Source: Bradyrhizobium sp. Gha
GTDB taxonomy: Bacteria > Pseudomonadota > Alphaproteobacteria > Rhizobiales > Xanthobacteraceae
Assembly (NCBI RefSeq): GCF_900113735.1
Contig: NZ_FOQM01000030.1
Coordinates: forward strand, 1 to 64,000
Length of the DNA: 64,000 nucleotides
Direction: 5' to 3'
Numbering within the stretch: the stretch's first letter is position 1; each line of letters begins with the position of its first letter. Under the pieces are notes generated by a model that saw only the letters and a program-made list of their open reading frames with translations, was not told where the DNA came from and made no database searches. Positions 32,142 through 40,927 of this stretch are shown in pieces. Position numbers and translations under genes: made by a program.

Positions 32142-33452
32142 ATGATGATCGAAGAGAGATTCGATGCAATCGTGGTCGGAGCCGGTATGGCCGGCAACGC
32201 AGCCGCATTGACAATGGCCAAACGGGGCATGAAGGTGCTGCAGCTCGAGCGGGGCGAATATCCCGGCTCGAAGAATGTGCAGGGCGCAATACTCTATGCC
32301 GATATGATGGAAGAGCTGGTCCCAGGATTTCGCGAAGAGGCGCCGCTCGAACGTCACCTGATTGAACAGCGGTTCTGGATGATGGACGATCGCTCCCATG
32401 TCGGCATGCACTACCGTTCGGAAGACTTCAACGAGGAGCGGCCGAACCGCTACACGATTATACGCGCCCAGTTCGACAAATGGTTGTCTTCAAAAGTGCG
32501 GGAGGCTGGCGCGATCGTGCTGTGCGAAACCACCGTCACAGAGCTCGCGCAAGACGACAATAAAAGGATCATCGGTGTTCGTACAGATCGCCGAGACGGC
32601 CAAATACATGCCGACGTCGTGGTCTTGGCGGAAGGGGTCAATGGCCTGCTCGGCACGCGTGCAGGTCTGCGTGCGCGCCCGACCCCCGATAACGTGGCGC
32701 TGGCGGTGAAGGAAATGCACTTTTTACCTCGCGAGACCATCGAGGCGCGCTTTAATCTCCAGGGCGATGAAGGCGTTGTGATTGAGGCGGCCGGTACTAT
32801 TTCCCGCGGCATGACCGGAATGGGCTTCATCTACGCCAACAAAGAGTGCATTTCGCTCGGCATCGGTTGTCTCGTCGCCGACTTCCAGCGCACCGGCCAA
32901 ACGCCGTACGGTCTACTCGAACAATTCAAGAGGCATCCGTCGGTGGCGCCTTTGATAGCAGGGTCCGAAGTGAAGGAATATGCGGCTCATCTCATTCCCG
33001 AAGGCGGTTACAAGTCAATTCCGCAGCTCTATGGAGAAGGCTGGGTCGTGGTGGGCGATGCAGCCCAACTCAACAATGCCATTCACCGAGAGGGCTCCAA
33101 TCTCGCATTGACCTCCGGTCGTATCGCTGCCGAAGCGATAGGTCTATTAAAATCGCGCGGCGCATCGATGAGCGCAACAAATCTGTCAATCTATAAGAAG
33201 ATGCTAGATGAATCCTTCGTCATCAAGGATTTGAAGAAGTACAAGGATATGCCGCCCCTAATGCACACCCACTCCCAAAATTTCTTTCTTACCTATCCGC
33301 AGCTCATCTCGAAGGCAATGCAGAACTTTGTGCGCGTCGACGGTACGCCAAAGGTGGAGAAGGAGAGGGCGAGCCTGAAATCCTTTGTCAAGGCGCGGTC
33401 GTGGTCGGGTCTGGTCGGCGATGCTTGGCGCTTTGCCCGCGCCTGGCGCTAA
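32142..33452 (+). CDS. fixC: Flavoprotein-ubiquinone oxidoreductase FixC
   Basis: FixC is the ETF:quinone oxidoreductase-like flavoprotein of the Fix complex. The 436 residues include the N-terminal FAD-binding FDAIVVGAGMAGNAAALTMA (about 7-27), LQLERGEYPGSKNVQG and the second FAD motif GWVVVGDAAQLNNAIHREGS (about 300-320). Two ATGs are adjacent (32142 and 32145) behind GAGGAG. fixX follows after 36 bases. Confidence 0.95.
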   Translation: MMIEERFDAIVVGAGMAGNAAALTMAKRGMKVLQLERGEYPGSKNVQGAILYADMMEELVPGFREEAPLERHLIEQRFWMMDDRSHVGMHYRSEDFNEERPNRYTIIRAQFDKWLSSKVREAGAIVLCETTVTELAQDDNKRIIGVRTDRRDGQIHADVVVLAEGVNGLLGTRAGLRARPTPDNVALAVKEMHFLPRETIEARFNLQGDEGVVIEAAGTISRGMTGMGFIYANKECISLGIGCLVADFQRTGQTPYGLLEQFKRHPSVAPLIAGSEVKEYAAHLIPEGGYKSIPQLYGEGWVVVGDAAQLNNAIHREGSNLALTSGRIAAEAIGLLKSRGASMSATNLSIYKKMLDESFVIKDLKKYKDMPPLMHTHSQNFFLTYPQLISKAMQNFVRVDGTPKVEKERASLKSFVKARSWSGLVGDAWRFARAWR

Positions 33453-33488
33453 CCGCAACAGGAGAAGTTCAACAATGGAAGACCACAC

Positions 33489-33785
33489 ATGAGTTGCGAT
33501 ACCCCAGTGCGCGTCGAAGACAAGCTGTATTATAATCGTTATCTCGTCGACGTCGGATACCCCCACGTCAAGGTCCGTCCGCACACGACGCCGTCCCCGC
33601 AGCTACTTGCACTTCTGAAAGTCTGCCCCGCGCGATGTTACGAGCTCAACGATAACGGCCAGGTCGAGATAGCTGTTGACGGCTGCATCGAGTGCGGTAC
33701 CTGTCGTGTGATCGCCGAGCCGACCGGCGACATCCAATGGAGCCATCCGCGCGGGGGATATGGCGTGTTGTTCAAGTTTGGGTGA
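33489..33785 (+). CDS. fixX: Ferredoxin-like protein FixX
   Basis: FixX is the small ferredoxin partner of FixC. The 98-residue protein has four cysteines in CPARCYELN and DGCIECGTCRVIAEPTGDI, and the characteristic ending WSHPRGGYGVLFKFG. It completes the fixBCX operon; no further coupled gene follows. Confidence 0.95.
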   Translation: MSCDTPVRVEDKLYYNRYLVDVGYPHVKVRPHTTPSPQLLALLKVCPARCYELNDNGQVEIAVDGCIECGTCRVIAEPTGDIQWSHPRGGYGVLFKFG

Positions 33786-34011
33786 TGGTAGACGCTCGTC
33801 GAGCGACCCAGGCTAGGCGACAGGAACGCGTCCTTTCCGAGGCGCATTCGGTGTCCCTCGCAGGCCGGCGGGAATTCGACGAGGACGCTCCTCCGAGAAC
33901 GCTGGGCTGCCGAAGTGGCCAAAAGTGACGCTGGTTCAGTAGCCGGAACGGGCTCGATGTGGGGCCACTCAGTGGCAATCAAGCTCCGTTGACCGGATTG
34001 TGGCGTAAAGA
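33786..34011. other. Spacer between convergent fixX and ahpD remnant
   Basis: About 225 bases with no supported gene or clear terminator hairpin. Confidence 0.4.
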
Positions 34012-34550
34012 TCAGCCTCTCGCCTGAGGGAGCACGGCCTCAGGAGTGTCGATTGCAATTGCCACTGCATGACTGATCGCAGCAAGGCGCACGGGTGTGT
34101 GTATCGCTTCGGAGTCGACACCCGCGGCTCTCAATGTCTTCCCACGGGCATCAATGCCGGCACCGCAACCGTTTATGACGGAGACGGCAAGCGACCACGG
34201 CTCGAAATCTGACCTGGTCACGCCGGGATTGCCGGTCACTTCCATATGTGGTCGTGGCGGCATCGTCTTTTATTCCGTGGGTGGAAACGAGGTGAGCGAA
34301 GCGGTAGTAGAGGCTGTTCATCGCCTCCACTGGGGCTGCGGCTTTTGCCGCGGCAATCGCTTCAGAGGTCATCAGCGGGTTCCATCGCAGCAACCGGAGC
34401 GGTATTACGGGTGGCTGTCGTGCTCGCCAGCAGCAGCCCGTACTTTGGTTGTGGCGAATGCGTCTCATCGGCCACCAAGAAGGTCAACTTAAGCCCGACA
34501 TCCTCGGCAAAATCGGGAATCATGGCGTAGATCTGCTCGAGCGATGACAT
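34012..34550 (-). pseudogene. ahpD: ahpD remnant (alkylhydroperoxidase), frameshifted
   Basis: AhpD is the CxxC peroxidase partner of AhpC in some bacteria. Here three frames hold the parts: SLEQIYAMIPDFAEDVGLKL and FLVADETHSPQPKYGLLLA (from 34550), then EAIAAAKAAAPVEAMNSLYY and RFAHLVSTH, then EVTGNPGVTRSDFEPWSLAV and SVINGCGAGIDARGKTLRAA. At the active site the usual CGxCIxxH reads CGAGIDARGK, so the second catalytic cysteine and the histidine are gone. Besides two frame changes, this makes it inactive. It follows ahpC by six bases in the same direction. Confidence 0.85.
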
Positions 34551-34556
34551 GCTGCG

Positions 34557-35111
34557 TCAAGCAACTTTCAAGGTCTCGCCGCCAATATCGCGGTTGCAGG
34601 CGCAGAGCTCGTCCGTTTGCAGCGCGTCGAGAACACGGAGCGTGTCCTTGGGACTTCGCCCGACACGAAGATTGGTCGCATAGACGTGCTGAATCGTGTT
34701 CTGGGGGTCCACAATAAAGGTGTACCGGTAGGCAACCCCATCGGGCGATCGCACTCCAAGGCCGTCCACGAGCGTTCCCTTTGTGTCGGCAAACTGCCAG
34801 ATTGGTAGTTTGTGCAAGTGGGGATGTGAGCGCCGCCAAGCAAGCTTGCAGAACTCGTTGTCAGTCGAACCACCCAGCACGACCGCATCGCGGTCAGCGA
34901 ATTCGTTGGCAAGGCGGGCAAACTCAGCAATCTCCGTCGGGCAGACGAAGGTGAAGTCCTTGGGATAGAAGAAGATGATTTTCCATTTTCCCGGAAAGCT
35001 CATTTCAGTCAGCGTCTCAAATGCACTCTGCCCTTCTTCTTCCTGCGCTTGAAAACCTGGCTTGACGCCCGTGATGTCGAATGACGGCAACTGACTTCCA
35101 ATTCCGAGCAT
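34557..35111 (-). CDS. ahpC: AhpC-type 2-Cys peroxiredoxin
   Basis: A peroxide reductase of 184 residues when started at 35111 (MLGIGSQLPSFDITGVKPGF). The peroxidatic cysteine is in DFTFVCPTEIAEF (about residue 57) and the resolving cysteine region near the C-terminus reads ELCACNRDIGGETLKVA. Upstream in-frame sequence has no homology and would include the promoter. A sigma-54 promoter lies about 50 bases upstream, so the protein is likely made with nitrogenase to remove peroxide in bacteroids. Its usual partner ahpD is broken in this strain. Confidence 0.92.
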   Translation of the reverse strand: MLGIGSQLPSFDITGVKPGFQAQEEEGQSAFETLTEMSFPGKWKIIFFYPKDFTFVCPTEIAEFARLANEFADRDAVVLGGSTDNEFCKLAWRRSHPHLHKLPIWQFADTKGTLVDGLGVRSPDGVAYRYTFIVDPQNTIQHVYATNLRVGRSPKDTLRVLDALQTDELCACNRDIGGETLKVA

Positions 35112-35158
35112 GCTGTCCTCATAAACTTGCGTTCTGTAGATCGTGAGTCCACCGTTGA

Positions 35159-35174
35159 AGCAAGCCATATGCCA
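35159..35174 (-). promoter_or_regulatory. Sigma-54 promoter of ahpC
   Basis: On the minus strand TGGCATATGGCTTGCT: GG-N10-GC spacing and a perfect TTGCT. No exact TGT-N10-ACA site was found in the 250 bases upstream. Confidence 0.75.
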
Positions 35175-35231
35175 TCCGTTCTCGCGAGAGGAATCAATCG
35201 GGTTTAGACAGGCATGCTCGCGCTGGGCGCC

Positions 35232-35472
35232 TCAATCAGCGCCCTTACGTAGCCAATCGCTTTCTTTGCTAAACCCAACAAGTCGTTGGTTGCGGACAGC
35301 GCACTGACCGGTGAGAAAGTCTAGCTTTGCCGCGAGCGCCTGAGATGTTCGCGTACAAGCGTTGATCTGGCCTGATAAGGCTTGCGTCAAAACCGCCAGT
35401 TCTCGCGCCCCGCAGACGCTCGCTGACATTGTTCAACAGCAGATTTGCCGTCTTCAGCAGGCTGAGCGACAT
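35232..35472 (-). pseudogene. Small unknown gene, apparently frameshifted
   Basis: Two minus-strand frames join into one coherent, helical protein of about 80 residues. From 35472: MSLSLLKTANLLLNNVSERL RGAR. Then, in the next frame: ELAVLTQALSGQINACTRTS, QALAAKLDFLTGQCAVRNQR and LVGFSKESDWLRKGAD. Neither frame alone makes a sensible protein. The change point is near 35400. It lies between ahpC and the 119-aa membrane protein gene. The helical pattern recalls phasin-like proteins, but the family is not assigned. Confidence 0.45.
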
Positions 35473-35490
35473 CAGTTCCGCTGAAAAAGA

Positions 35491-35850
35491 TTAGCTAGAT
35501 CCTCCACCTTTGTGTTTGTCGTGGAGCTTCACTAAATAATAAAGCGCAAATGCGCTGAGTCCAAGAAAGGCTGCTAGGAATTCGACAACATGCAATGTCG
35601 CCGGCTTCAGCGTTCCTAGTGGATTGCCGCATAGATAATTGTCTATCTCAATTGGGATATTATTGTCGCCGCTTAGTTGCGTTCGATAGCGCCAGCTTGA
35701 GGCGGTGCGACATCGCGGGCTAATCAAGGATCCCTGGGCTTCAGTAGCTGATTTGACACTTGGGTTGGGAGCGATAGTCATGCCCTCCGCATTCTCGGGT
35801 GCGAGGAGGGTCAAAGCTAAGTCCAGCAGGATGAATCGGATAAGTCTCAT
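35491..35850 (-). CDS. Small membrane-anchored protein behind a sigma-54 promoter
   Basis: A 119-residue protein I do not recognise. It starts with a possible export signal (MRLIRFILLDLALTLLAPEN). A central polar region with two cysteines follows. A C-terminal membrane helix (VVEFLAAFLGLSAFALYYLV, residues about 88-107) is followed by a short charged and glycine tail. About 60 bases upstream is a sigma-54-type promoter close to consensus, so it is probably a nitrogen-fixation-linked membrane protein. It may be co-transcribed with the broken gene downstream of it. Confidence 0.65.
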   Translation of the reverse strand: MRLIRFILLDLALTLLAPENAEGMTIAPNPSVKSATEAQGSLISPRCRTASSWRYRTQLSGDNNIPIEIDNYLCGNPLGTLKPATLHVVEFLAAFLGLSAFALYYLVKLHDKHKGGGSS

Positions 35851-35909
35851 TCGGACTCCAGCGCAGCGGCGACTACTTACCCCCGCGAATCTGCTCGACC
35901 GTTTACGCG

Positions 35910-35925
35910 AGCAATTCGCGTGCCG
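35910..35925 (-). promoter_or_regulatory. Sigma-54 promoter of the 119-aa membrane protein
   Basis: Minus strand CGGCACGCGAATTGCT: only the first base differs from TGGCACG-N4-TTGCT. A one-mismatch NifA-like site, TGT-AGGGCTTTAG-ACG, lies at 36004-36019, 79 bases upstream. Confidence 0.72.
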
Positions 35926-35950
35926 TTTGTTGGAGTATCGGCGGAACTAA

Positions 35951-36559
35951 CTCGAACGACGCCTTAACGCTCTCGCCTGCAGCCTTCACCCGCCGCAACC
36001 CGCTGTAGGGCTTTAGACGCTCGCGTCGCCAACCGCAGGTGTAAGACTACGTGATGAAAGTGAGGTTGATCTACCGCCGTTCTATTGGAGATGGAGCTCC
36101 GCCGGTACTGCTGCGCGTGCTGTGTAGACGCAGCTTGTCACTGCTCCGGTCAATGGATGCCCTTTGCACCCTCACCCCGCAATAGGCGAAGCGCCATCCA
36201 GGAAAATCGGGACTTTCGTAAACGAGAGCAGGCCGTCAAGCCTGTAGTCGTTGGAGATTCATTGTACCGCCCCCCAAGGGGGGCTCTAAGAATATATTTA
36301 CAATTGCCGAAAGCCAAAAAAGGCTTGAATCGATCGTAGCGTCAGGTTGTACGCCTTACATAGGAGAGCGCGATGTTCGAAGCGAGCATCGCCCCACAAG
36401 CGTGCTGACCAGGTTGTGCCGCCCTCTTGCCAACGACCGTGTTGCGCTTGTCGACGATGATTCCAGAGGCCTTAACCAGGAGTTGCTTGCCGCACAGCGA
36501 GACGGCCGCAGACGCGGCCAATCCGGTGAACTGAACATGCTTGGGGAGAAATAAGTACA
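35951..36559. other. Gap without a supported gene
   Basis: About 600 bases containing the possible imperfect NifA site at 36004-36019 but no convincing coding frame on either strand. Confidence 0.45.
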
Positions 36560-37018
36560 GTGAAGGACATGCGGCCTAGAACAGGATGCGTGGATCAAGA
36601 GCTACGAACGAGCCGCGTCTGCGATGCACATCCGCGTGTGGTCGCCCTTGCTGTGATAGTGATCGCAGCATCATGGTGGATAGGACGGGCAGATGCGCGA
36701 GACGGTCGGGCTGAGCAGGTCTTGACCTCGTGCAGATCAGAAGTGACGCGCTTCTGTGGCCAATTTACACAGCGTGGCGATGAGGACGTAGCCATTTTCT
36801 GCCTTAGAGACAATTTCGAGAACTTGCGAGATAAATGTCGCCGCATGGTTCCGGCCGCGGCAGAGAAAAGTGATGGACCGGTACGGCGTATCAACAAGCT
36901 TCCGCTCGTCCTCCATCGAGGGAGGAAACAGTCCGGGCGGCAATTGCAAAAGTCGACCGTCACTGAGGAATTCAGACGATGGTCGCCGGAGTTTGGCCAG
37001 CTTGGTATTGAAAGATGA
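36560..37018 (+). CDS. Exported cysteine-rich repeat protein
   Basis: The protein has a hydrophobic leader (VVALAVIVIAASWWIGRADA, residues about 27-46) followed by a short domain with evenly spaced cysteines: VLTSCRSEVTRFCGQF, DVAIFCLRDNFENLRDKCRR. This resembles the Cys-rich repeat of Golgi apparatus protein 1-like bacterial proteins (C..E..RFC...CL..N...L...C). The start may be GTG 36560 or ATG 36569. The last 50 residues are basic and low in recognisable features, so the true frame may end differently. It is probably periplasmic or secreted. No neighbouring operon. Confidence 0.6.
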   Translation: MKDMRPRTGCVDQELRTSRVCDAHPRVVALAVIVIAASWWIGRADARDGRAEQVLTSCRSEVTRFCGQFTQRGDEDVAIFCLRDNFENLRDKCRRMVPAAAEKSDGPVRRINKLPLVLHRGRKQSGRQLQKSTVTEEFRRWSPEFGQLGIER

Positions 37019-37189
37019 TCTGTCTGGAGTCGGCGCCCTGTCCAGCCACGACTCATCAACTGGAGGACTGAGCTCCGTGCATCAATTGGTCTCGACCACG
37101 GTAGTGGGGAACAAACTGCCATGACGATGGTCTCGTGCACGGAAATCCTCAGACGACCGATATGGGACGATCTGCTCCCCACATCTATT

Positions 37190-37804
37190 TGACCAAGATG
37201 TCATACATCTATGTCCAGCCGGAATTAGAACAGCTATCGTGCCGCGGTTTTGCTGCACGGCTGATGCATACCTGACTGGCTCGCCGCTGGGTCCGCTAGA
37301 GATTGAGCACGTCCTCCATGCGGGCGACGTATTCGCCATCAACCTGCGGAATGCACCCATGTCCTTGCGCCTAGGCGTACCGTACCGTCATTCTCTGCCA
37401 GACCTCGTGGACTTTCTCGTGCGACGGCCTTTTTTCTTGGGTGAGCTTGACGAGTGCACCTGCGGGCAAATCGAGCGTCCAGCGGGGACGCCCTTTGGAG
37501 GGGCCCACAAGCAGCTGCCAACAGCGAGGCTTCCTCCTTGTCCGTGAGCGTGCGGTCCGCCGCGGGGCACGTCCTCATTCAGCGCCAATTCCAGATTGCG
37601 CTCCACAAAAGGGCCCCTGATCCGGTACACGGTCGAGCCGCCTACGCCCACGTTCTTCGCGATCTCCACGTCGCCAGCCCCGCGCATCGGCAGCCAGCAA
37701 AGTCTGGCGCGCTTGAGTTTGCGAGACATGCTTGCTGCCGCTAAGAGCCGCCAAAGTCCATCACGCTCGACCTGGCTGAGCTCGGCTCGGTAACGTACAT
37801 TCAT
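37190..37804 (-). pseudogene. IS630-type transposase remnant
   Basis: A second IS630-like transposase, different from the one at the window start. It begins at 37804 (MNVRYRAELSQVERDGLWRL) and continues VEIAKNVGVGGSTVYRIRGP FVERN, then moves through two more frames: LTDKEEASLLAAACG, and a piece containing ARMEDV-like sequence and GEPVRYASAVQQNRGTIAVL. The catalytic region with its acidic residues is missing. It lies against the left end of the IS21 element. Confidence 0.7.
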
Positions 37805-37872
37805 GCTTGGCCCCTGGGCAGGCACAAACAACTAAAATCGGGATAGCCGGTGCGAGGCCCCCGGCAAAAGCC

Positions 37873-37879
37873 TCCACAT
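37873..37879. repeat. Target duplication of the IS21 element, left copy
   Basis: TCCACAT directly precedes the IS21 left end and recurs at 43126-43132 directly after its right end. IS21 elements make 4-8 bp duplications. Confidence 0.85.
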
Positions 37880-38131
37880 TGCGGATTCCGACGAAGTCGC
37901 CCAGGCGTACCGATATGAAGTCGCCCGTGGATTCCGAGACGATGTCGCCCACCTTTCCGATTTGATCTCGCCCAGCGGCGAGGCGTTCTGGCCGGCTGGT
38001 TCTCTGGCATCGGTCAAGCCGCGCGGTCAATCTGGAATCGCGACTTCAACCTTTTTTCTTCTTGTGCGGTTGCTGTGGGCATGTGGGCAACGCGATTGCG
38101 TTGTCCAAGCGCAGCGGCATGTCCACAGCGC

Positions 38132-38875
38132 TCAGGTGTTTCGGGCGGATTGCCGGGTTCGGCGCAGGCTCTCACCGGTGAGGTCGAGCCGATGGGCGTT
38201 GTGGACGAGGCGATCGAGCACGGCGTCGGCATAGGTGGGATCTCCAATGAGCAGATGCCACTGGTCCACGGGGAGCTGGCTGGTGACGATGGTGGAGCGA
38301 TGACCGTAGCGATCTTCGAGGATTTCCAGGAGGTCGTGACGGGCGCCGGCATCGAGCGGCTCGAGCCCCCAATCATCGAGGATCAGCAGATCGACACGGC
38401 CAAGGCCGCGCAACAGGCGTGGGTGACGACCGTCGCCGCGGGCGAGCGCCAGATCGTCGAACAGGCGCGGGACGCGCTGATAGAGCACGGAGCGATTGTC
38501 GCGACAGGCCTTGTGGCCGAGCGCCGAGGCGAGCCAACTCTTGCCGACGCCTGCCGGTCCGCAGATCAGGAGATTGACGTGGTCGTCGATCCAACGGCCC
38601 TCGACAAGCTTGGCGAACAGCGGGCGGTCGAGACCGCGCGGGGTACGATAGTCGATGTCCTCGACGCATGCCTGCTGGCGCAGCTTGGCGTAGCGCAGGC
38701 GAGTGGCGAGGCGTTTGTCGTGCCGCAGCGAGGCTTCACGTTCGAGCAGCAGGGCAAGCCATTCGGCGTGACCGAGGCTGCCAGCCTCACCGGCGGCTTC
38801 GATGTCGGCGAAGGCCTTGGCCATGCCGTGGAGGCCGAGGGCGTTGAGGCGGTCGAGGGTCGGATGGGTGAGCAA
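38132..38875 (-). CDS. istB: IS21 helper ATPase IstB
   Basis: IstB is the AAA+ helper that selects targets for the IstA transposase. With a TTG start at 38875 behind AGGAG it has 247 residues. It shows Walker A GPAGVGKSWLA (about residues 105-113), Walker B VDLLILDDWGLEPLD and the arginine-rich end of the ATPase core. Its start lies 11 bases after the istA stop. Confidence 0.92.
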   Translation of the reverse strand: MLTHPTLDRLNALGLHGMAKAFADIEAAGEAGSLGHAEWLALLLEREASLRHDKRLATRLRYAKLRQQACVEDIDYRTPRGLDRPLFAKLVEGRWIDDHVNLLICGPAGVGKSWLASALGHKACRDNRSVLYQRVPRLFDDLALARGDGRHPRLLRGLGRVDLLILDDWGLEPLDAGARHDLLEILEDRYGHRSTIVTSQLPVDQWHLLIGDPTYADAVLDRLVHNAHRLDLTGESLRRTRQSARNT

Positions 38876-38886
38876 GGGACGGTCTC

Positions 38887-40440
38887 CTAATTGTAGTAGC
38901 GCGGTCCGCGGATGTTGGCATGCAGGATCGGCGCATCGTCCGCGGAGCGCTGGTGAGCGGGACGCCGATCGAGATTGTTGGCGAGGATCGACTTGACCGA
39001 GCCATAGGTGCGCGCGCCGATGTCGATCGCGCGCGCAGCCGCCGCGTCCAGCCGTTCGCGCCCATAGGAGGCGGCGAGCCTGAGGATGCCGAGGCAGGCG
39101 CGGAAGCCTTGTTCGGGGTGCGAGCGCTCGTCGAGAATGAGGTCGCACAATGCGCTGGTTGCCGGCCCGATCGCGGCGGCGTCCTGACGGATACGCCCGA
39201 TAGTCCAGCCGGCGTAGCGCCGATGGCTGGAGGCCATGTGCTCCGGCACGGTGGTGTGCTTGTGATTGCCACTCATGCGCTGATGCGCGGCGATCCGCTC
39301 GCCTTTGTGGAAGATCTCGACGGTGCGGGCGGTGAACCGCACCTCGACCTCGGCACGCGCGAAGCGATGCGGAACGCTGTAATAATGCTTCTCCACCTCG
39401 ACGTGGTAGTCGAGGCTGACGCGGCGGATCCGCCATTCGGCGAGCACGTAGGGGCTCGCCGGCAACGGCTTGAGCGCCGGCCGGTCGATCTCCTCGAGCA
39501 GCCGGCGGCGCGTCACGCCGAGCCGCCGGATCGGCCGCTCCTCGTTGAGCCTGGTGAGCAACTCGCCGATCGCTGCGTTGACCTCGGCGAGGCTGTAGAA
39601 GACGCGGTGGCGCAGGCGGCCGAGCAGCCAGCGCTCGATGATGAGGACGGCCTGCTCGACCTTGGCCTTGTCGCGCGGCTTGCGAGGTCGCGCCGGCAAG
39701 ACGGCCGTGCCGTAATGCGCGGCCATCTCCGCATAGGTGCGATTGATCTGCGGGTCGTAGAGGCTCGCCTTGATGACTGCGACTTTGGTGTTGTCAGGCA
39801 CCAAGAGCGCCGGGACGCCGCCGATCGCCGCGAAGGCGCCAACATGGGCGCTGATCCAGTCGGCGAGCCCCTGCGTCCACGTCGCTTGCGCGTAGGTGAA
39901 GCTCGAGGCGCCGAGCACGGCGACGAAGATCTGCGCCGTCCTCCGCTCGCCGGTGAGGCGGTCGACCACCACCGGCATGCCGTCGCCCGCGTAGTCGACG
40001 AACAGCTTGTCGCCGGCCGCGTGCGCTTGGCGCATCGTCACCGACAGGCGTCCCTCCCAGGCGCGGTAAAGCTCGCAGAAGCGCGAGTACCGGTATCCGC
40101 CGGGCTCGGCACCGATGTACTCCTCCCACAGGATCGACAACGTCACGTGCTTGCGCTTGAGCTCGCGGTGCACCGCCGCCCAGTCGGGCTCGGCGATGCG
40201 GCGATGACCCTGCCGGTTGCCGTTGCCGGTCTTGGCGAACAGGCGGGCCTCCAGGGCCGCGTCCGTGAGTTCGTCGGGCAACGGCCAGCTCAGGCCTGCG
40301 GCCTCGAACCGCCGGATGGTCAGCCGCACTGTCGAGGGCGCCGCGCCCATCCGCCGAGCAATCTCGCGGCTCGGCAGCCCAGCCGCCTTCATCCTGATCA
40401 CATCGCGCACATGGCGCATCGCAAGCCTCTCCGTCGGCAT
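38887..40440 (-). CDS. istA: IS21 transposase IstA
   Basis: IstA is a DDE transposase. Starting at 40440 (MPTERLAMRHVRDVIRMKAA) it has 517 residues: an N-terminal helix-turn-helix (SREIARRMGAAPSTVRLTIR), a catalytic core with the Asp of KLFVDYAGDGMPVV and of ALLVPDNTKVAV, and the Glu region in RKPRDKAKVEQAVLIIERWL, followed by the C-terminal beta-barrel (YYSVPHRFARAEVEVRF). It appears complete and possibly active. Confidence 0.93.
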   Translation of the reverse strand: MPTERLAMRHVRDVIRMKAAGLPSREIARRMGAAPSTVRLTIRRFEAAGLSWPLPDELTDAALEARLFAKTGNGNRQGHRRIAEPDWAAVHRELKRKHVTLSILWEEYIGAEPGGYRYSRFCELYRAWEGRLSVTMRQAHAAGDKLFVDYAGDGMPVVVDRLTGERRTAQIFVAVLGASSFTYAQATWTQGLADWISAHVGAFAAIGGVPALLVPDNTKVAVIKASLYDPQINRTYAEMAAHYGTAVLPARPRKPRDKAKVEQAVLIIERWLLGRLRHRVFYSLAEVNAAIGELLTRLNEERPIRRLGVTRRRLLEEIDRPALKPLPASPYVLAEWRIRRVSLDYHVEVEKHYYSVPHRFARAEVEVRFTARTVEIFHKGERIAAHQRMSGNHKHTTVPEHMASSHRRYAGWTIGRIRQDAAAIGPATSALCDLILDERSHPEQGFRACLGILRLAASYGRERLDAAAARAIDIGARTYGSVKSILANNLDRRPAHQRSADDAPILHANIRGPRYYN

Positions 40441-40927
40441 CCAGGGTCCCCCTTCGCAAAACCGAAAGGTTGACCCTATGGGAGCCAGAAGAGGCCTCGT
40501 CACCCGGGCGACATCATCTCGGAACGGGTGGGCGACTTCAAATCGGAATGGTGGGCGAGATCATCTCGGAATCCTGGAGGGTTCAAATAGGTCCCGCGTC
40601 ACAGATCTCACCGCAAGCGCTGCGCGGGACCTGTTTGAAGCCGGATTGAACGAAGCCGCGTCTTGTGAGCGCGGACCTATGGGCGCTCGATGCAGGAGCC
40701 GGTAGGCGCGGTTGATCCGATACTGAGCCCGCGGACGAGCGAGGCCGCCGATTGTTGTTGAGATTGGCAGCAAAGGATACCGCCGTCGATAGCGGCGAGC
40801 CGCGGGTCATGCATGGGCGGCCGACGCCAGCCCTTTCGCCAAGCGTTGTGAGCGTGCTTGACCGGTCCGACGGAGAACGTCGGCATGACGATGCATGCAA
40901 CGGGAGCGAACAAGTTGAGGTGGTTGG

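Noticed and set aside
37880..37980. Regularly spaced short repeats suggestive of a CRISPR array
   Set aside because: They are the multiple terminal repeats of an IS21 element, matched in inverted orientation at its other end; there are no cas genes or unique spacers.
38920..40473. 517-codon plus-strand frame opposite istA
   Set aside because: Shadow of a GC-rich gene; istA has all family motifs in the other direction.
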